Assembly: GCA_003577165.1 (NCBI GenBank)
Contig: QEUM01000002.1
Location: forward strand, 153,622-217,621
Reading direction: 5' to 3'
DNA from: Armatimonadota bacterium
Lineage (GTDB): Bacteria > Armatimonadota > Fimbriimonadia > Fimbriimonadales > ATM1
DNA: 64,000 bases
Numbering within the stretch: position 1 is the first letter of the stretch; each line of letters starts with the position of its first letter. Position numbers and translations under genes: made by a program. Of the stretch, positions 25,383-35,069 are shown piece by piece. The notes below the pieces were generated by a model. It was given only the letters and a program-made list of their open reading frames with translations. It was not told the origin of the DNA and searched no databases.

Positions 25383-28300
25383 CTCTTTCCGACCGCCACG
25401 TCCAGAAGCGCCCTCAGACGCCGCGCGAGTACCGACGGCGTAAACGGCTTTTGCACGTAATCGTTCACGGGCGACGCCATGTCCAATTCGCGCACGTCCG
25501 TCGTCGAATAGCCGGAAACGAACAGGATCGGGAGGTTGGGCCGCAGATCGCGAAGCTGGGATGCCAGCTCGACGCCGCTCATCTGAGGCATGACGACGTC
25601 CGTGATCACGGCATTAAGTTCGTTCTTATGCTCCGTCGCAATCCGAAGCGCAGCACGAGCGTCCTGCGCGGTCAGAACCCTGTATCCGTGCGCTTGCAGA
25701 AAGTCTGCGCTCAACTCCAAGAGCATCGGCTCGTCCTCGACGATGAGAATGGTTTCGTGGCCGCGCGGAATCGCTCCGAACACGGTTCTCTCCGATCGCT
25801 TCGTAGGGTGCTCGCGTGACAAAGGAATAAAGACGTCGAATCTCGCGCCGGCTCCTGGAGAACTCTCAACCAGGATGTTCCCACCCGCCTGCTTCACGAT
25901 TCCGTGACAGGTTGCTAGCCCCAGACCGGTGCCTTTGCCCGGTTCTTTCGTGGTGAAGAACGGCTCAAAAATCCTCTCCCTCGCAGCTTCGTCCATTCCG
26001 ACGCCCGTGTCGGTCACCGACACAACCACGTAGTTGCCGGGGAGTACCCCGAGGCGCGCTTCGCGGGATCGCTTCACCACCCTTCGCGATTCCGTTTCGA
26101 TCATGAGGCGGCCACCATTCGGCATGGCGTCGCGCGCATTCACGACAAGATTCAACACCACCTGCTCCAGTTGGGCCGAGTCGAACAACACGACGCTCGG
26201 TGTGGCGTCGAGTCGGGTGACGAGGCTGATGTCTTCGCCAATGGTGCGGTGCACGAGTTCCAGCAGCTCGCTCAGCACCGAGTTCACATCGATGGCGTCG
26301 GATTTACCGACTTGCCGCCTTGCGAAGGAGAGCAAGTGTCGTGTCAGGTCTGCCGCTCGCTCGCCTGCCTTCGTCACCTGTTCGAGTTCGTGCCTGACGC
26401 CAAGTCCCCCCTCGACCTTCCGGAGAGCCACATCGGCGTATCCGATGATCGCAGATAGCAGGTTGTTGAAGTCGTGTGCGATGCCCCCCGCCAAGCGTCC
26501 CATCGCTTCGAGCCGCTGCGAACGCGCGAGTTGCGCCTCCAACTCTTTGCGGTCCGTAACATCTTCGATGATGTTGAGAAGAACGGTCGGTTGGCCGTCA
26601 GGGCCTCGCTCGAAAACGCTTGTTCGCCATTCAGCCCACCGGTACTGAGCCTCGTAATTCGAAATCCGCACCAGCATCGAGTGGGTCTCGCCTTCTCCCA
26701 GCGAGTGCGTTGCCTCCCTCGCATTCAGTACCTGCTGCCTATCGGCAGCGTGCACGTGCATGAGCAGCGCCTGTGGATCGCGCATCACGCTGTGGGCGCC
26801 TGCTCTCCCGAAGAATTCGTCGAACCGCTTATTCGCGAACGTGACCTTCCCGTCGCTGGATGCCGTGATCGTGATCAGGAACGGCGAGTCGTCGACAATC
26901 TCCTCGATCAACTTTCGGCTCTCCCGAAGTTCGCGCTCCGCTTCCTTCCGAACGTGAATGTCTACCGCGGATCCGATGTAACCGAGGAAATTGCCGTCCG
27001 AGTCGAAATTCGGCAGTCCGCGTTCCAGGAACCAGCGATACTCACCGTCATGCTTCCTCAGGCGGTACTCCATCGAGTACGGCGTCTGACTACGCCTCGC
27101 CTGAGCGTAGATTTCCGCGCACCGATCGTGGTCCTCAGGATGGATCGCTGTCTCCCACCTGCCCTCGATCTCTTCCTCGAGCGTAGTGCCGCGATAGTCG
27201 AGCCACGGCTTGTTGAAGTAGCCGCACTGCCCGCGCGCGTCGGTAGTCCAAATGAGGACAGGAGCGTTGTCGGCGAGTTGCCGGAACCTCTCCTCACTCG
27301 CGCGAAGCGCGTCCTCAGCCCGCTTGCGCTCTGTGATGTCCGTGACGAGCACTTGATTCGACTGCCGTCCAGCAAACGTCGCAATCTGAGCGATCGTCTC
27401 GACCGGAAACTCCGTTCCGTCCCTTCGCACCATCGTGAATTGAGACAGAGGGCCGATGCCGACCTCCTGCGTGGTCTTGATGCATTCGAGCACTGTCGGA
27501 AGCGAATCCGCGTGGACGAATTCGAGCGGGCTCTTTCCGATGAGTGCGTCGGCTGTTTCCACGCCGAGCATCTTCGCCATCGCGGGATTGCAGAACTGGA
27601 TGATTCCCTCGTGGTGAATGATCACGCCGATAGGCAGCCGTTCGACTAGCCTTCGGTACTCGTATTCGCTCTGGCGAAGCGCCTGCTCAGCCACCTTCTG
27701 TTCCGTGATGTCGCGCATCACGATCTGGACCGCAGGCCGACCCCTGTATCGAATCTGGCTTGACTTCACTTCGATGTGGACAGTTGTGCCGTTCGCCAGT
27801 ATCAGCGTGGTTTCTGTGGTGTCCGACGCTGAGCCTTGCGAAGCGGCCTCCAAGCTCATCCGAGTCGCATCGTGTTCGCTTGGGTGGATGAAATCGAATG
27901 GCGAGCGACCGATGACCTCTTCCGGATCATCTGCGCCGATGATCCGCGCCGCTTCGATGTTTGCATAGGCGATCGTGTCGTTCTGGTAGACCCAGACCCC
28001 AATCGGCAGCGACTCGACGAGGTTCTCGTACTCGAGTTCTTTGGCCTGCAGCGCCTCGCGCACTCGATACTGCTCCGAGAAGTCGACGAGCAGCCCGACC
28101 TGGTGAACGTTGCCGCTCGGAGTGTGAAGCGCGCGGATGCGATCCTCGACCCAAAGAGAACTCCCATCTTTGCGGCACATCCGGTATCGGATGACAAGAG
28201 ATCCTCCATATCCCGATGTGCTCCACTCCTCACGCTTCGCTCGCACAAATTCGCGGTCGTCCGGGTGCACGAGCGTGGTGAGAAGGTCCGCAGACTCTGA

Positions 28301-29521
28301 GAATTCGTCGGCCGAATATCCGAGAAGTCGCTCGGCGTTCGCGGATACGACGCACCGAGTGGGCGTCCACTCGTAGAGTACGACGTCCGGCAGCGCGTCC
28401 AGCACACGCGATAACTTCCGGGATGCAGTTTCAAACTCGGTTGCGGCGCGTTCCGCCTCGACGACGGCGCTCACCTGATGCGCCACCGCCTGCAGCGCTT
28501 CGATCTCCGACGACGACCATTCTCTTTGCGTCTCCGTGTCACAGAAAACGAAGACTCCCCAAAGCTTCTTCCCGCTGAGAATCGGAAGCAGCGCGACGGA
28601 CTGGATGGATTGCGACTGCAGAAGCGCTCGCAGCCCAGTGCCGAGTTCGTGTTCAACGCCAAACACCGCACCGCCGCGCTCCAACTCAAGCATCGTTCGC
28701 CGGAAGGTCTCGCTTTGGATTTCGAGTCCATCAAACTGTGAAGCGGGCAAGCCTTCGGCCCTCGCTTTGCTTCCCCAAGACGCAATTCGCGCAAGTCGGC
28801 GCGTTCCGCCACCAACTTCGTCCACTTGATACGCGCTTGCCCACGTGATCTCAAGGGTTTCGCAGATTCGCGACAGGAGACCATCAAGATGCTCCCGCCA
28901 ATCGGGCGATCCGGCGACGCCTGTTGCGGCATTCGAGAGAAGGCGAAGCGTCCGGTTGGCCTTCTCAAGTCGGTTTCTCTCCGACCATCTCTCGAGCGAG
29001 TTTTGAATCAGCGCGCACAGGATCGAGGCTGCGCGAAGTTCCTGCTCCGAGGGAATGGCGTCTTCGCTCGAATACACAGCGATCGTCCACCGGAGGCCGC
29101 ACGGAGAGGGAAGGTGAAACTCCGTGACAGACCGCACACCATTTACCCGGCACGCCTCCCAAACCTCGACAAACTCCGGCACTTCGAAGATGTCCGGAAT
29201 GAACCGGACGGGATTCGCAGGCACGATGGAGGTGCCGCTAACCTGAACGTGCTTCGAGGCTATTGCCTCAGCCGCCTTGCCGACGACGGTGCGAACGTGT
29301 CGGTTGCCGTTCGAAGGAGACTCAAAGAGCGCGCCGCGTGTGGCCCCGAGCGCGGCAACGAGAATTTGCAGGCCCTTGTTCGGGATTTCGAAGACCTCTT
29401 GCGCGAGGTGCAGGCCCTGGGCTTCCTGGGCCCACTCAAAGTCGAGGAGTGCGCCCGAGTTCTCTGTCTCGGACGGCGTCTGGCCCACTTGGCCCGATCG
29501 GTGTCCGCCGGTCCTGCGCAT
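25379..29521 (-). CDS. Hybrid sensor histidine kinase with GAF and multiple PAS domains
   Basis: 1380-residue cytoplasmic sensor with no membrane span. Order: a GAF-like region (about 40-190), a second GAF (about 210-370), five PAS/PAC units between about 375 and 995 (each opening like [52 protein letters not shown] or [12 protein letters not shown]), a HisKA dimerisation helix with the phospho-accepting His near 1016 ([11 protein letters not shown]), an HATPase domain ([32 protein letters not shown]), and a receiver domain with Asp near 1308 (AVITDVVMP). No partner response regulator is adjacent. It probably integrates several small-molecule or redox signals and relays phosphate within itself. 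Confidence 0.93.
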   Translation of the reverse strand: MRRTGGHRSGQVGQTPSETENSGALLDFEWAQEAQGLHLAQEVFEIPNKGLQILVAALGATRGALFESPSNGNRHVRTVVGKAAEAIASKHVQVSGTSIVPANPVRFIPDIFEVPEFVEVWEACRVNGVRSVTEFHLPSPCGLRWTIAVYSSEDAIPSEQELRAASILCALIQNSLERWSERNRLEKANRTLRLLSNAATGVAGSPDWREHLDGLLSRICETLEITWASAYQVDEVGGGTRRLARIASWGSKARAEGLPASQFDGLEIQSETFRRTMLELERGGAVFGVEHELGTGLRALLQSQSIQSVALLPILSGKKLWGVFVFCDTETQREWSSSEIEALQAVAHQVSAVVEAERAATEFETASRKLSRVLDALPDVVLYEWTPTRCVVSANAERLLGYSADEFSESADLLTTLVHPDDREFVRAKREEWSTSGYGGSLVIRYRMCRKDGSSLWVEDRIRALHTPSGNVHQVGLLVDFSEQYRVREALQAKELEYENLVESLPIGVWVYQNDTIAYANIEAARIIGADDPEEVIGRSPFDFIHPSEHDATRMSLEAASQGSASDTTETTLILANGTTVHIEVKSSQIRYRGRPAVQIVMRDITEQKVAEQALRQSEYEYRRLVERLPIGVIIHHEGIIQFCNPAMAKMLGVETADALIGKSPLEFVHADSLPTVLECIKTTQEVGIGPLSQFTMVRRDGTEFPVETIAQIATFAGRQSNQVLVTDITERKRAEDALRASEERFRQLADNAPVLIWTTDARGQCGYFNKPWLDYRGTTLEEEIEGRWETAIHPEDHDRCAEIYAQARRSQTPYSMEYRLRKHDGEYRWFLERGLPNFDSDGNFLGYIGSAVDIHVRKEAERELRESRKLIEEIVDDSPFLITITASSDGKVTFANKRFDEFFGRAGAHSVMRDPQALLMHVHAADRQQVLNAREATHSLGEGETHSMLVRISNYEAQYRWAEWRTSVFERGPDGQPTVLLNIIEDVTDRKELEAQLARSQRLEAMGRLAGGIAHDFNNLLSAIIGYADVALRKVEGGLGVRHELEQVTKAGERAADLTRHLLSFARRQVGKSDAIDVNSVLSELLELVHRTIGEDISLVTRLDATPSVVLFDSAQLEQVVLNLVVNARDAMPNGGRLMIETESRRVVKRSREARLGVLPGNYVVVSVTDTGVGMDEAARERIFEPFFTTKEPGKGTGLGLATCHGIVKQAGGNILVESSPGAGARFDVFIPLSREHPTKRSERTVFGAIPRGHETILIVEDEPMLLELSADFLQAHGYRVLTAQDARAALRIATEHKNELNAVITDVVMPQMSGVELASQLRDLRPNLPILFVSGYSTTDVRELDMASPVNDYVQKPFTPSVLARRLRALLDVAVGKS

Positions 29522-29582
29522 GGAGCATCAGCCCCCCTACACTATACGGAATTTTCGGGCCCGGGCTTAGATCTCGCTCGGC

Positions 29583-30692
29583 TTAGATGAGGGCCATCGG
29601 CATGATGACGCAGAAGTAGTTCTGGCCTTCGTCGGCTGGTCGGACCACCGCAGCGCGGTCGCTCTCGATCATCTCCAGGGCCACGCCCTGGCCTTCGATC
29701 GGCCCGATCGCGTCCAGCAGGTAGCGGCCGTTGAAAGCGATCTCGATGTCCTCGCCTTCGTTGACGATGGAAATCTCTTCCTTGCCTTCGCCAATCCCCT
29801 CGCTTCGAGTGACCAGGGTTGCCACCTGACCGTCGGACTTCAGCACCACCCTCTGGGCACTCTCACGGGCCAGCACTCCGGCCCGCTTCAGCGCATCCGC
29901 CAAGCTCTCCTTGTCCGCGAGCCATCGGCGTGTGCGTTCCGTCGGGATCACCCTCTCATAGGGCGGAAAGTCGCCTGAGATCAACTGGGACACGACCCGC
30001 GCCCCATCGGATTCCACGAGGAGCCTGCCCTCGCCAAAGACAAGCGTCAACTCCCCGTCTGCCGGCACGGGCAGCCTTCGGATCACCTGCAGCGCCCGAT
30101 CCGGGACGATCGCGGTCACGTTCGACCCTATCCCCGGATGCGCCTCAGTTCTCACCGCGAGCCGGTGGGTGTCGGTGGCCACAGCGCGCAGGTTCGCCCC
30201 GTCGTAAACGAACAGGACGCCCGTGAGTTGAGCGCGAGGCTGGTTCTCTTTCGCGACTGCGAAGCCGACAGATTCGACCATCTTGGCGAAGTCCCCAGCC
30301 CGAATTCGAAGCGTGGCTGACGCCTCGACGTTTGGGATGCCGGGGAAGTCGTCCGGCATCATGCCGACGACTCGGTACTCGCTGTTGGAAAGCGCAAGCT
30401 TCAGGGACGGCCCGTTGGGCTGCTCGATGTTGAGTTCGCCGTCTGGCAGAGAACTCAGGATGTCGTGGAACAGTTTTGCTCCAACGGCGAGCGATCCGCC
30501 CGATTCCACCATGGCCGGAAGCCTCCGCTCGACCCACATCTCGCCATCGCAGCCCACCAGCCTGACCTGAGAATCGTCAGCCTCGAAGAGCAGGTTCTGG
30601 AAGATGGGGAGCGCGGCTGGCCTACCTGTGGCAGGGGCGCCCGCGAGCGACACCGCGTCGTAAAGTTCCCTACGTGGACACGCGACTCGCAT
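29583..30692 (-). CDS. dnaN: DNA polymerase III beta subunit (sliding clamp)
   Basis: 369-residue processivity clamp with the three-domain beta-clamp pattern. Landmarks are LPIFQNLLFEAD (domain 1), the DDFPGIP turn, TDTHRLAVR, the GDFPPYERVIP segment, LKSDG, and the terminal IMPMAL (IMPMRL in most). It starts 3 bases after the stop of a small anti-sigma-like gene, which itself overlaps an ECF sigma gene. So dnaN appears to be third in a stress-sigma operon rather than next to dnaA, which is not in the window. It may also have its own promoter inside the upstream genes. Identity is firm. Confidence 0.95.
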   Translation of the reverse strand: MRVACPRRELYDAVSLAGAPATGRPAALPIFQNLLFEADDSQVRLVGCDGEMWVERRLPAMVESGGSLAVGAKLFHDILSSLPDGELNIEQPNGPSLKLALSNSEYRVVGMMPDDFPGIPNVEASATLRIRAGDFAKMVESVGFAVAKENQPRAQLTGVLFVYDGANLRAVATDTHRLAVRTEAHPGIGSNVTAIVPDRALQVIRRLPVPADGELTLVFGEGRLLVESDGARVVSQLISGDFPPYERVIPTERTRRWLADKESLADALKRAGVLARESAQRVVLKSDGQVATLVTRSEGIGEGKEEISIVNEGEDIEIAFNGRYLLDAIGPIEGQGVALEMIESDRAAVVRPADEGQNYFCVIMPMALI

Positions 30693-30695
30693 CTG

Positions 30696-31013
30696 CTACC
30701 CCCTCACCTCCGGGCTGTAGGCTCCCCGGAATGGCAGTCTCATCTGACTCGACGTGGCACGGTCCGCCGCTGCGTGCCGCAGGTGGGCCGTCTCGGCGAC
30801 GATGCGCGCGTAGACCTCTTCCTTCACCGCCGCGGTCATCGCGTCGGCCCTCATGGCCTCCTCCAACTGCTCCTTGACGGCGCGAAGTGAGGAAACCTCC
30901 TCCCTCAAAGCCGGATGCTCGAACATCGCCTGTTTGAACTCAGAAGCGAGTTCAACCGGCAGTTCGTCATCGATGAACAGGTCGACGATCTTCAGTGCTT
31001 CTTCGAGCTTCAT
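30696..31013 (-). CDS. Small putative anti-sigma factor
   Basis: 105 residues, all helical and charged, with no membrane span and no cysteines. The N-terminal part (VDLFIDDELPVELASEFKQAMFEHPALREEV) resembles the helical anti-sigma N-domain (LYVDGELP..) without the zinc ligands. It overlaps the ECF sigma gene by 4 bases (ATGA). Pairing with a sigma factor supports the role; the lack of His/Cys ligands and of a membrane anchor would make it a soluble anti-sigma factor. The assignment is inferred from position and composition. Confidence 0.7.
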   Translation of the reverse strand: MKLEEALKIVDLFIDDELPVELASEFKQAMFEHPALREEVSSLRAVKEQLEEAMRADAMTAAVKEEVYARIVAETAHLRHAAADRATSSQMRLPFRGAYSPEVRG

Positions 31014-31543
31014 AGCGCTTTCTCCATGGCAGGGCCCAACTTATCGCGGAGAGCCCGCCTCCCCCTGTAGAGGCGGGACTTGAGAGCAGGAACCGAGATG
31101 CCCAGCACGTCGGCTGCCTCTCGGGCGGAAATGTCCTCTAAGTCGCAGAGTATGAGGGGTTCGCGGTAGTCCTGGGGCAGGTCGCCCAGGGCCTCCCACA
31201 CGGCGATCTTCAGCGCGGCCTTCTCCTCGCCCGAGCCATAAGTCGCATCGGAAGGCAACTCGAGCAGTTGGTGCTGCCGGAGTTTGTCGATGCACAGGTT
31301 TCGGGCTATGCGGAACAGCCATGTTCTGAAAGCACCATCCGCCCGCAGGTCCTGGGACCTGCGGATCACACGCAAGAACGTCTCGGCCGTGGCGTCCTCG
31401 GCATCTGCTCGGTTGCCGAGCATCCGAAAGGCATAGCGGTAGATTCGCTCGCCGTAGAGCTCGTAAATGGCAGTAATCGCCGATATGTCGCCGGTCGAGA
31501 GCGCGTCTAGCAGTCTCTTTTCCGCGGCTGAATCTTGTTGCAA
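31010..31543 (-). CDS. ECF-type RNA polymerase sigma factor (second)
   Basis: 177-residue ECF sigma factor: region 2 (AIYELYGERIYRYAFRMLGNRADAEDATAETFLRV, then TWLFRIARNLCID) and region 4 (DLPQDYREPLILCDLEDISAREAADVLGISVPALKSRLYRGRRALRD). The start is TTG 31543, with AGGAT 9 bases upstream; no in-frame ATG lies nearby. The upstream leader contains a hairpin (31566-31587). It is followed without gaps by an anti-sigma-like gene and dnaN. Confidence 0.93.
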   Translation of the reverse strand: MQQDSAAEKRLLDALSTGDISAITAIYELYGERIYRYAFRMLGNRADAEDATAETFLRVIRRSQDLRADGAFRTWLFRIARNLCIDKLRQHQLLELPSDATYGSGEEKAALKIAVWEALGDLPQDYREPLILCDLEDISAREAADVLGISVPALKSRLYRGRRALRDKLGPAMEKAL

Positions 31544-31565
31544 CGCGATTCCATCCTTAGGGACG

Positions 31566-31587
31566 GCGGCGATCCCAGAATCGCCGC
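31566..31587 (-). promoter_or_regulatory. Hairpin in the leader of the second ECF operon
   Basis: An 8-bp perfect stem (GCGGCGAT with ATCGCCGC) and a 6-base loop, 23 bases upstream of the TTG start at 31543. There is no T-tract after it, so it is not a standard terminator. It may affect translation or mRNA stability, or be chance. Confidence 0.35.
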
Positions 31588-31714
31588 TCAGTTTTCCGCC
31601 GCGTCCACTCGGATTGACCGGCCGGAGTGCTATACCTTATCTCGCCGCGCCTGAGGCGGGGAAAACCCCGACGACCCGGCCGCTCGACCCTTGATAGCAC
31701 GCCGTCCTCTCCCC

Positions 31715-32944
31715 TCAAAAGGGCCCGATCGCCGTGATCGTGAGGCCGTCCGGTGAGAGGAATTCGGCCGCGAGTTCCCTCACGTCGCTGGGCGTCACCT
31801 TCGCGATGCGCTCGAGCGTCTCGTCTACCGTGATGTCCTTGCCGTGGAAGAGTTCGTTTCGCGCCATCCGGTGCATTCGGCTCGACATGCTCTCAAGACT
31901 CAGGACGACGCTGCCGCTCAGCATCCGCTTGCATCGCTCCATCTCATCGTCTGGAATCGGCTCTTCAATGACGCGCTTCAGTTCGGCCAAGCAGAGTTCG
32001 ACGACTTGTTCGTAAGTCGAGGGGCTTGTGCCCGCGTAAACGGTGAACGCGCCTGCCTCTCGATAGTAACTCGTGTAACTCCCAACCGAATAAGCAAGCC
32101 CTCGCTTCTCACGAATCTCTTGGAAAAGCCGACTGCTCATTCCTCCGCCGAGAAGCGCGTCGAGTACCGTCGCTGCATACCTTCTCTCGTCCGAAATCGT
32201 CACCATGTCCGATCCGATGCAGAGATGTGTTTGCTCGACGTCCTTCGTCATTTCCCGAGTGCCTGTCGTTGCGGAGGGCTTCGGCCCAGAAGGCAGATCG
32301 AAGTCGCCGAGGAGGCTCCCCAATCGCTCCTCCACCAACTTCTCCAACTCATCGGCGTCCACGCATCCTGCTGCCGAGACGAGCGTTCTGCCCGCAACGT
32401 AACGCTTAGACATGTAGTTCTGGAGTGAGGCTCGGTCGAACGAAGCGACCGAGTCACTCGTGCCGATGATCGGCTTTCCCAGAGGGTGGTCGCCCCAACG
32501 GTGCTGGGCGTGCATGTCGTGGATGTGATCTTCGGGTACGTCTTCGTACTTTTTGATTTCTTCGAGTACGACTCCAATCTCCGTCGACAGGTCGGCTGGA
32601 TCCAATTTCGAATCCGTCAACATATCGGCAAGCACGTCCACTCCCACGGCGAGATCGTCGGAGAGGATGCGTGCGTAGTAGCACGTGGCTTCTCGATCCG
32701 TGAAAGCGTTCAGGTGGCCGCCACGGCCTTCGATCTCTTGGGCGATCTGCTCGGCGGTCCGGCGCTTTGTGCCCTTGAAGAGCATATGCTCGATGAGGTG
32801 GCTCACTCCTGCCTCGCCGTCCTCCTCCATTCGGCTTCCCGTATTCACCCAAATCCCCAACGCCACGGAACGGACATGAGGGACTGTTTCGCAGAGAACG
32901 CGCACTCCGTTCGGAAGCGTGCGCTTGATGACACCGTTACTCAT
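31715..32944 (-). CDS. M16-family zinc peptidase (pitrilysin/MPP-like)
   Basis: 409 residues. The inverted zinc motif HLIEH is at residues 49-53 (after RVLCETVPHVRSVALGIWV), with the third ligand Glu near 129 (VVLEEIKKYED). The C-terminal half has the R/Y pair region of active enzymes (REKRGLAYSVGSY). The length fits bacterial processing-peptidase-like members such as YmxG. There is no signal peptide, so it is probably cytoplasmic and degrades or processes peptides. ATG 32944 was chosen; a 51-residue upstream extension is low-complexity and enters the next intergenic region. Confidence 0.93.
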   Translation of the reverse strand: MSNGVIKRTLPNGVRVLCETVPHVRSVALGIWVNTGSRMEEDGEAGVSHLIEHMLFKGTKRRTAEQIAQEIEGRGGHLNAFTDREATCYYARILSDDLAVGVDVLADMLTDSKLDPADLSTEIGVVLEEIKKYEDVPEDHIHDMHAQHRWGDHPLGKPIIGTSDSVASFDRASLQNYMSKRYVAGRTLVSAAGCVDADELEKLVEERLGSLLGDFDLPSGPKPSATTGTREMTKDVEQTHLCIGSDMVTISDERRYAATVLDALLGGGMSSRLFQEIREKRGLAYSVGSYTSYYREAGAFTVYAGTSPSTYEQVVELCLAELKRVIEEPIPDDEMERCKRMLSGSVVLSLESMSSRMHRMARNELFHGKDITVDETLERIAKVTPSDVRELAAEFLSPDGLTITAIGPF

Positions 32945-32997
32945 TCGATTCGAGTTTGGCACGACGACGGTTCGATGGGCTGCCCGTCTGCCGGCGC

Positions 32998-33828
32998 TTA
33001 TGCGATTCGATTCGCCAGCGCCCCCAGGCCTTGCACTTCTAGAAGCACTTCGTCTCCGGGATTCAAGTATTCGCGCTCCATCTCCAGAATGCAGCAACCC
33101 GTGATGGTTCCGCTGGCAATCATGTCCCCTTCGCTCAGTCTTGTTCCCTGACTGGCGTAGGAGATCATCTCAGCGAATGTCCAGTTCATGGACTCTAACG
33201 AGCCCTCGGCCACCAGTTCGTCGTTGATGTACGCCTTCGCCGCAAGCGCGTAAACCCGGCCTCGGTCGGTTTGCCTCGAAAACGGATTGAGTTCGTCGGG
33301 CGTGACCAGGTACGGACCGACGCTTGTAGCGAAGTCCTTGGACTTATGGTAGCCGAGCCCAACTCTTGATTCTCGTCGCTGAACGTCGCGCGCGGACCAG
33401 TCGTTCACGATCGTTAGCCCCAGCACGATGTCGTCGGCGTCTTCCACGGGTATGTCCGACCCCGATGCGCCGATCACGACACCGACTTCCAACTCGAAGT
33501 CCAACTCCGCCACTCCGGGGGGGCGCATGATGACGGCATCGGGTCCCACGATCGAAGCCGGGTTCTCAAAAAAGAAGGGTGGAGCGGCATACCACTCCTC
33601 GGGCACCGAATCTCGGCCGAACTTACGCCGCGTGTTGCGCACGTGCCCCTCAAACGCCATGAAGTCTCGGAACGAGGGTGGCTGGGAGATGGGCGCCAGC
33701 AGCGAAATGTCCTCTGCCCGGTGGATGCCGACGGCCTCGAGGCCGCGAGTCTCGTAAACGCTGCCATCACGGTAGATGCCCGTGCGCACGGTCGCGTCTT
33801 CGCCCTTGCGAAACCGGCAAAGTTTCAT
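32998..33828 (-). CDS. Fumarylacetoacetate hydrolase-family protein
   Basis: 276 residues of the FAH fold, a metal-dependent C-C hydrolase family. The metal site is visible as ELDFELEVGVVIG (two Glu) and an Asp in LTIVNDWSARDVQ. The region SKDFATSVGPYLVTP and the end block MIASGTITGC are typical. It lies just downstream of 4-hydroxyphenylpyruvate dioxygenase (49 bases between), so it probably acts in tyrosine breakdown as fumarylacetoacetase or a related hydrolase; other FAH-fold activities (acylpyruvase, HHDD isomerase) cannot be excluded. No homogentisate dioxygenase gene is present here. ATG 33828 is the first start giving family-like sequence. Confidence 0.9.
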   Translation of the reverse strand: MKLCRFRKGEDATVRTGIYRDGSVYETRGLEAVGIHRAEDISLLAPISQPPSFRDFMAFEGHVRNTRRKFGRDSVPEEWYAAPPFFFENPASIVGPDAVIMRPPGVAELDFELEVGVVIGASGSDIPVEDADDIVLGLTIVNDWSARDVQRRESRVGLGYHKSKDFATSVGPYLVTPDELNPFSRQTDRGRVYALAAKAYINDELVAEGSLESMNWTFAEMISYASQGTRLSEGDMIASGTITGCCILEMEREYLNPGDEVLLEVQGLGALANRIA

Positions 33829-33877
33829 TTCGGCAGAAGACTGGTTCGCGTTCGATAAAGGCCGAGCGGGTCGTTCC

Positions 33878-34957
33878 TCACAGAGTTCCGCGAAGAGCCT
33901 GCTCTCTTTCGATCGCCTCGAAGAGGGCCTTGAAGTTGCCCTTGCCGAAGCTCTTTGCGCCCTTCCTCTGAATGAACTCAAAGAACAGCGTTGGACGATC
34001 TTCTACGGGCCTTGAGAACAGCTGCAGGAGGTATCCCTCGTCGTCTCGATCAACGAGAATGCCGAGTTCTCGAATCGCGGTCAAGTCCTCGTCGATCTCG
34101 CCCACCCGTTCCGTCACCGTGTCGTAATAAGTCTTCGGAACATTGAGGAACTCCATCCCACGCCGCTTCAACTCGGTGATCGTCTCGATGATGTTGCCCG
34201 TGTGGAGCGCGATGTGTTGGGCGCCGGCGCCTCCGTGGAACTCCAAATACTCTTCGATCTGCGACTTCTTCTTGCCCTCGGCAGGTTCGTTGATCGGGAA
34301 CTTCACGCGCCCGTTTCCGTTCTGCATCACCTTCGACATGAGCGCGGTGTATTCCGTGCTGATGTCCTTGTCATCGAAGTGGACCAACTGCGTAAATCCG
34401 AGGACGCGACCGTAGTAGTCCACCCATTTGTTCATTCCGCCCCACTCGACGTTCCCGACGATGTGGTCAACGTATTCGAGACCGACCGACTGTCCCTTCT
34501 TATTGACAGGTCGGAAGTTGGGCAAGAACAGTCCGGAGAAGTTGTCGCGATTTAGGAAGGAGTGGACCACGTCGCCATACGTCTTGATGGCGGCCACTCG
34601 GACCTTGCCAAAATCGTCTTCGAGTGTGCGAGGCTCGGATGCCACGTCTGCTCCTCGCTTCACCGCCTCGTTGAACGCCCAGTCCACGTCATCCACTTCG
34701 AAACAGATGTCCTGCACGAAGTCGCCGTGGCGTCCGAGCGCCGGCGCGATCGGATGATCGGGAATCGTCGGCGAACTCATCAGAAAGCGGATTTCCCCTT
34801 GGCCCAAAAGGTAGTCCGCCTCGTGGCGAAGCCCGGTCTCTAATCCAGCGTAGGCGACGACATCGAATCCGAAGATGCGGTGATACCAATCGCTGGCCTG
34901 TTTTGCATTCCCGCAGTAAAAGCGTATGTGGTCTATTCGGCGAATCGGGAATTCCAT
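33878..34957 (-). CDS. hppD: 4-hydroxyphenylpyruvate dioxygenase
   Basis: 359-residue Fe(II) enzyme that turns 4-hydroxyphenylpyruvate into homogentisate in tyrosine catabolism (or toward tocopherol/pyomelanin). The vicinal-oxygen-chelate pair of domains is present. The iron ligands are likely His in YVDHIVGNVE, His in AQHIALHTG and Glu in LFFEFIQR. The C-terminal KSFGKGNFKALFEAIEREQ block is diagnostic. AGGAG lies 8 bases before ATG 34957, and a TATAAT sits at 34981-34986, so it begins its own transcript right after the terminator of the upstream gene. It is likely co-transcribed with the FAH-family gene. Confidence 0.96.
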   Translation of the reverse strand: MEFPIRRIDHIRFYCGNAKQASDWYHRIFGFDVVAYAGLETGLRHEADYLLGQGEIRFLMSSPTIPDHPIAPALGRHGDFVQDICFEVDDVDWAFNEAVKRGADVASEPRTLEDDFGKVRVAAIKTYGDVVHSFLNRDNFSGLFLPNFRPVNKKGQSVGLEYVDHIVGNVEWGGMNKWVDYYGRVLGFTQLVHFDDKDISTEYTALMSKVMQNGNGRVKFPINEPAEGKKKSQIEEYLEFHGGAGAQHIALHTGNIIETITELKRRGMEFLNVPKTYYDTVTERVGEIDEDLTAIRELGILVDRDDEGYLLQLFSRPVEDRPTLFFEFIQRKGAKSFGKGNFKALFEAIEREQALRGTL

Positions 34958-34980
34958 CTCAACTGCTCCTAATTGCCTCG

Positions 34981-34986
34981 ATTATA
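34981..34986 (-). promoter_or_regulatory. -10 box of hppD
   Basis: Perfect TATAAT on the minus strand, 23 bases upstream of ATG 34957. The -35 position falls in the T-tract of the preceding terminator and matches poorly. Confidence 0.6.
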
Positions 34987-35005
34987 CGCCGCGCGCCTCG
35001 CCCCG

Positions 35006-35037
35006 AAAAAGGGGCCGGCCGGGGCAAGCCCGGCCGG
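35006..35037 (-). terminator. Rho-independent terminator of the third ECF sigma gene
   Basis: On the minus strand a perfect 9-bp GC stem (35029-35037 with 35015-35023; 5-base loop) is followed by CCCCTTTTT. It sits 32 bases after the stop at 35070. Confidence 0.85.
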
Positions 35038-35069
35038 TTGAGGAGAGGATTGGGGTTGGGGTTGTTGGT

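Noticed and set aside
29522..29582. Separate promoter or small gene between dnaN and the sensor kinase
   Set aside because: Only 61 bases with no convincing -10/-35 pair or frame.
33829..33981. N-terminal extension of the FAH-family protein
   Set aside because: Serine/arginine-rich with no FAH similarity and overlapping the hppD end; ATG 33828 gives the family-typical start.
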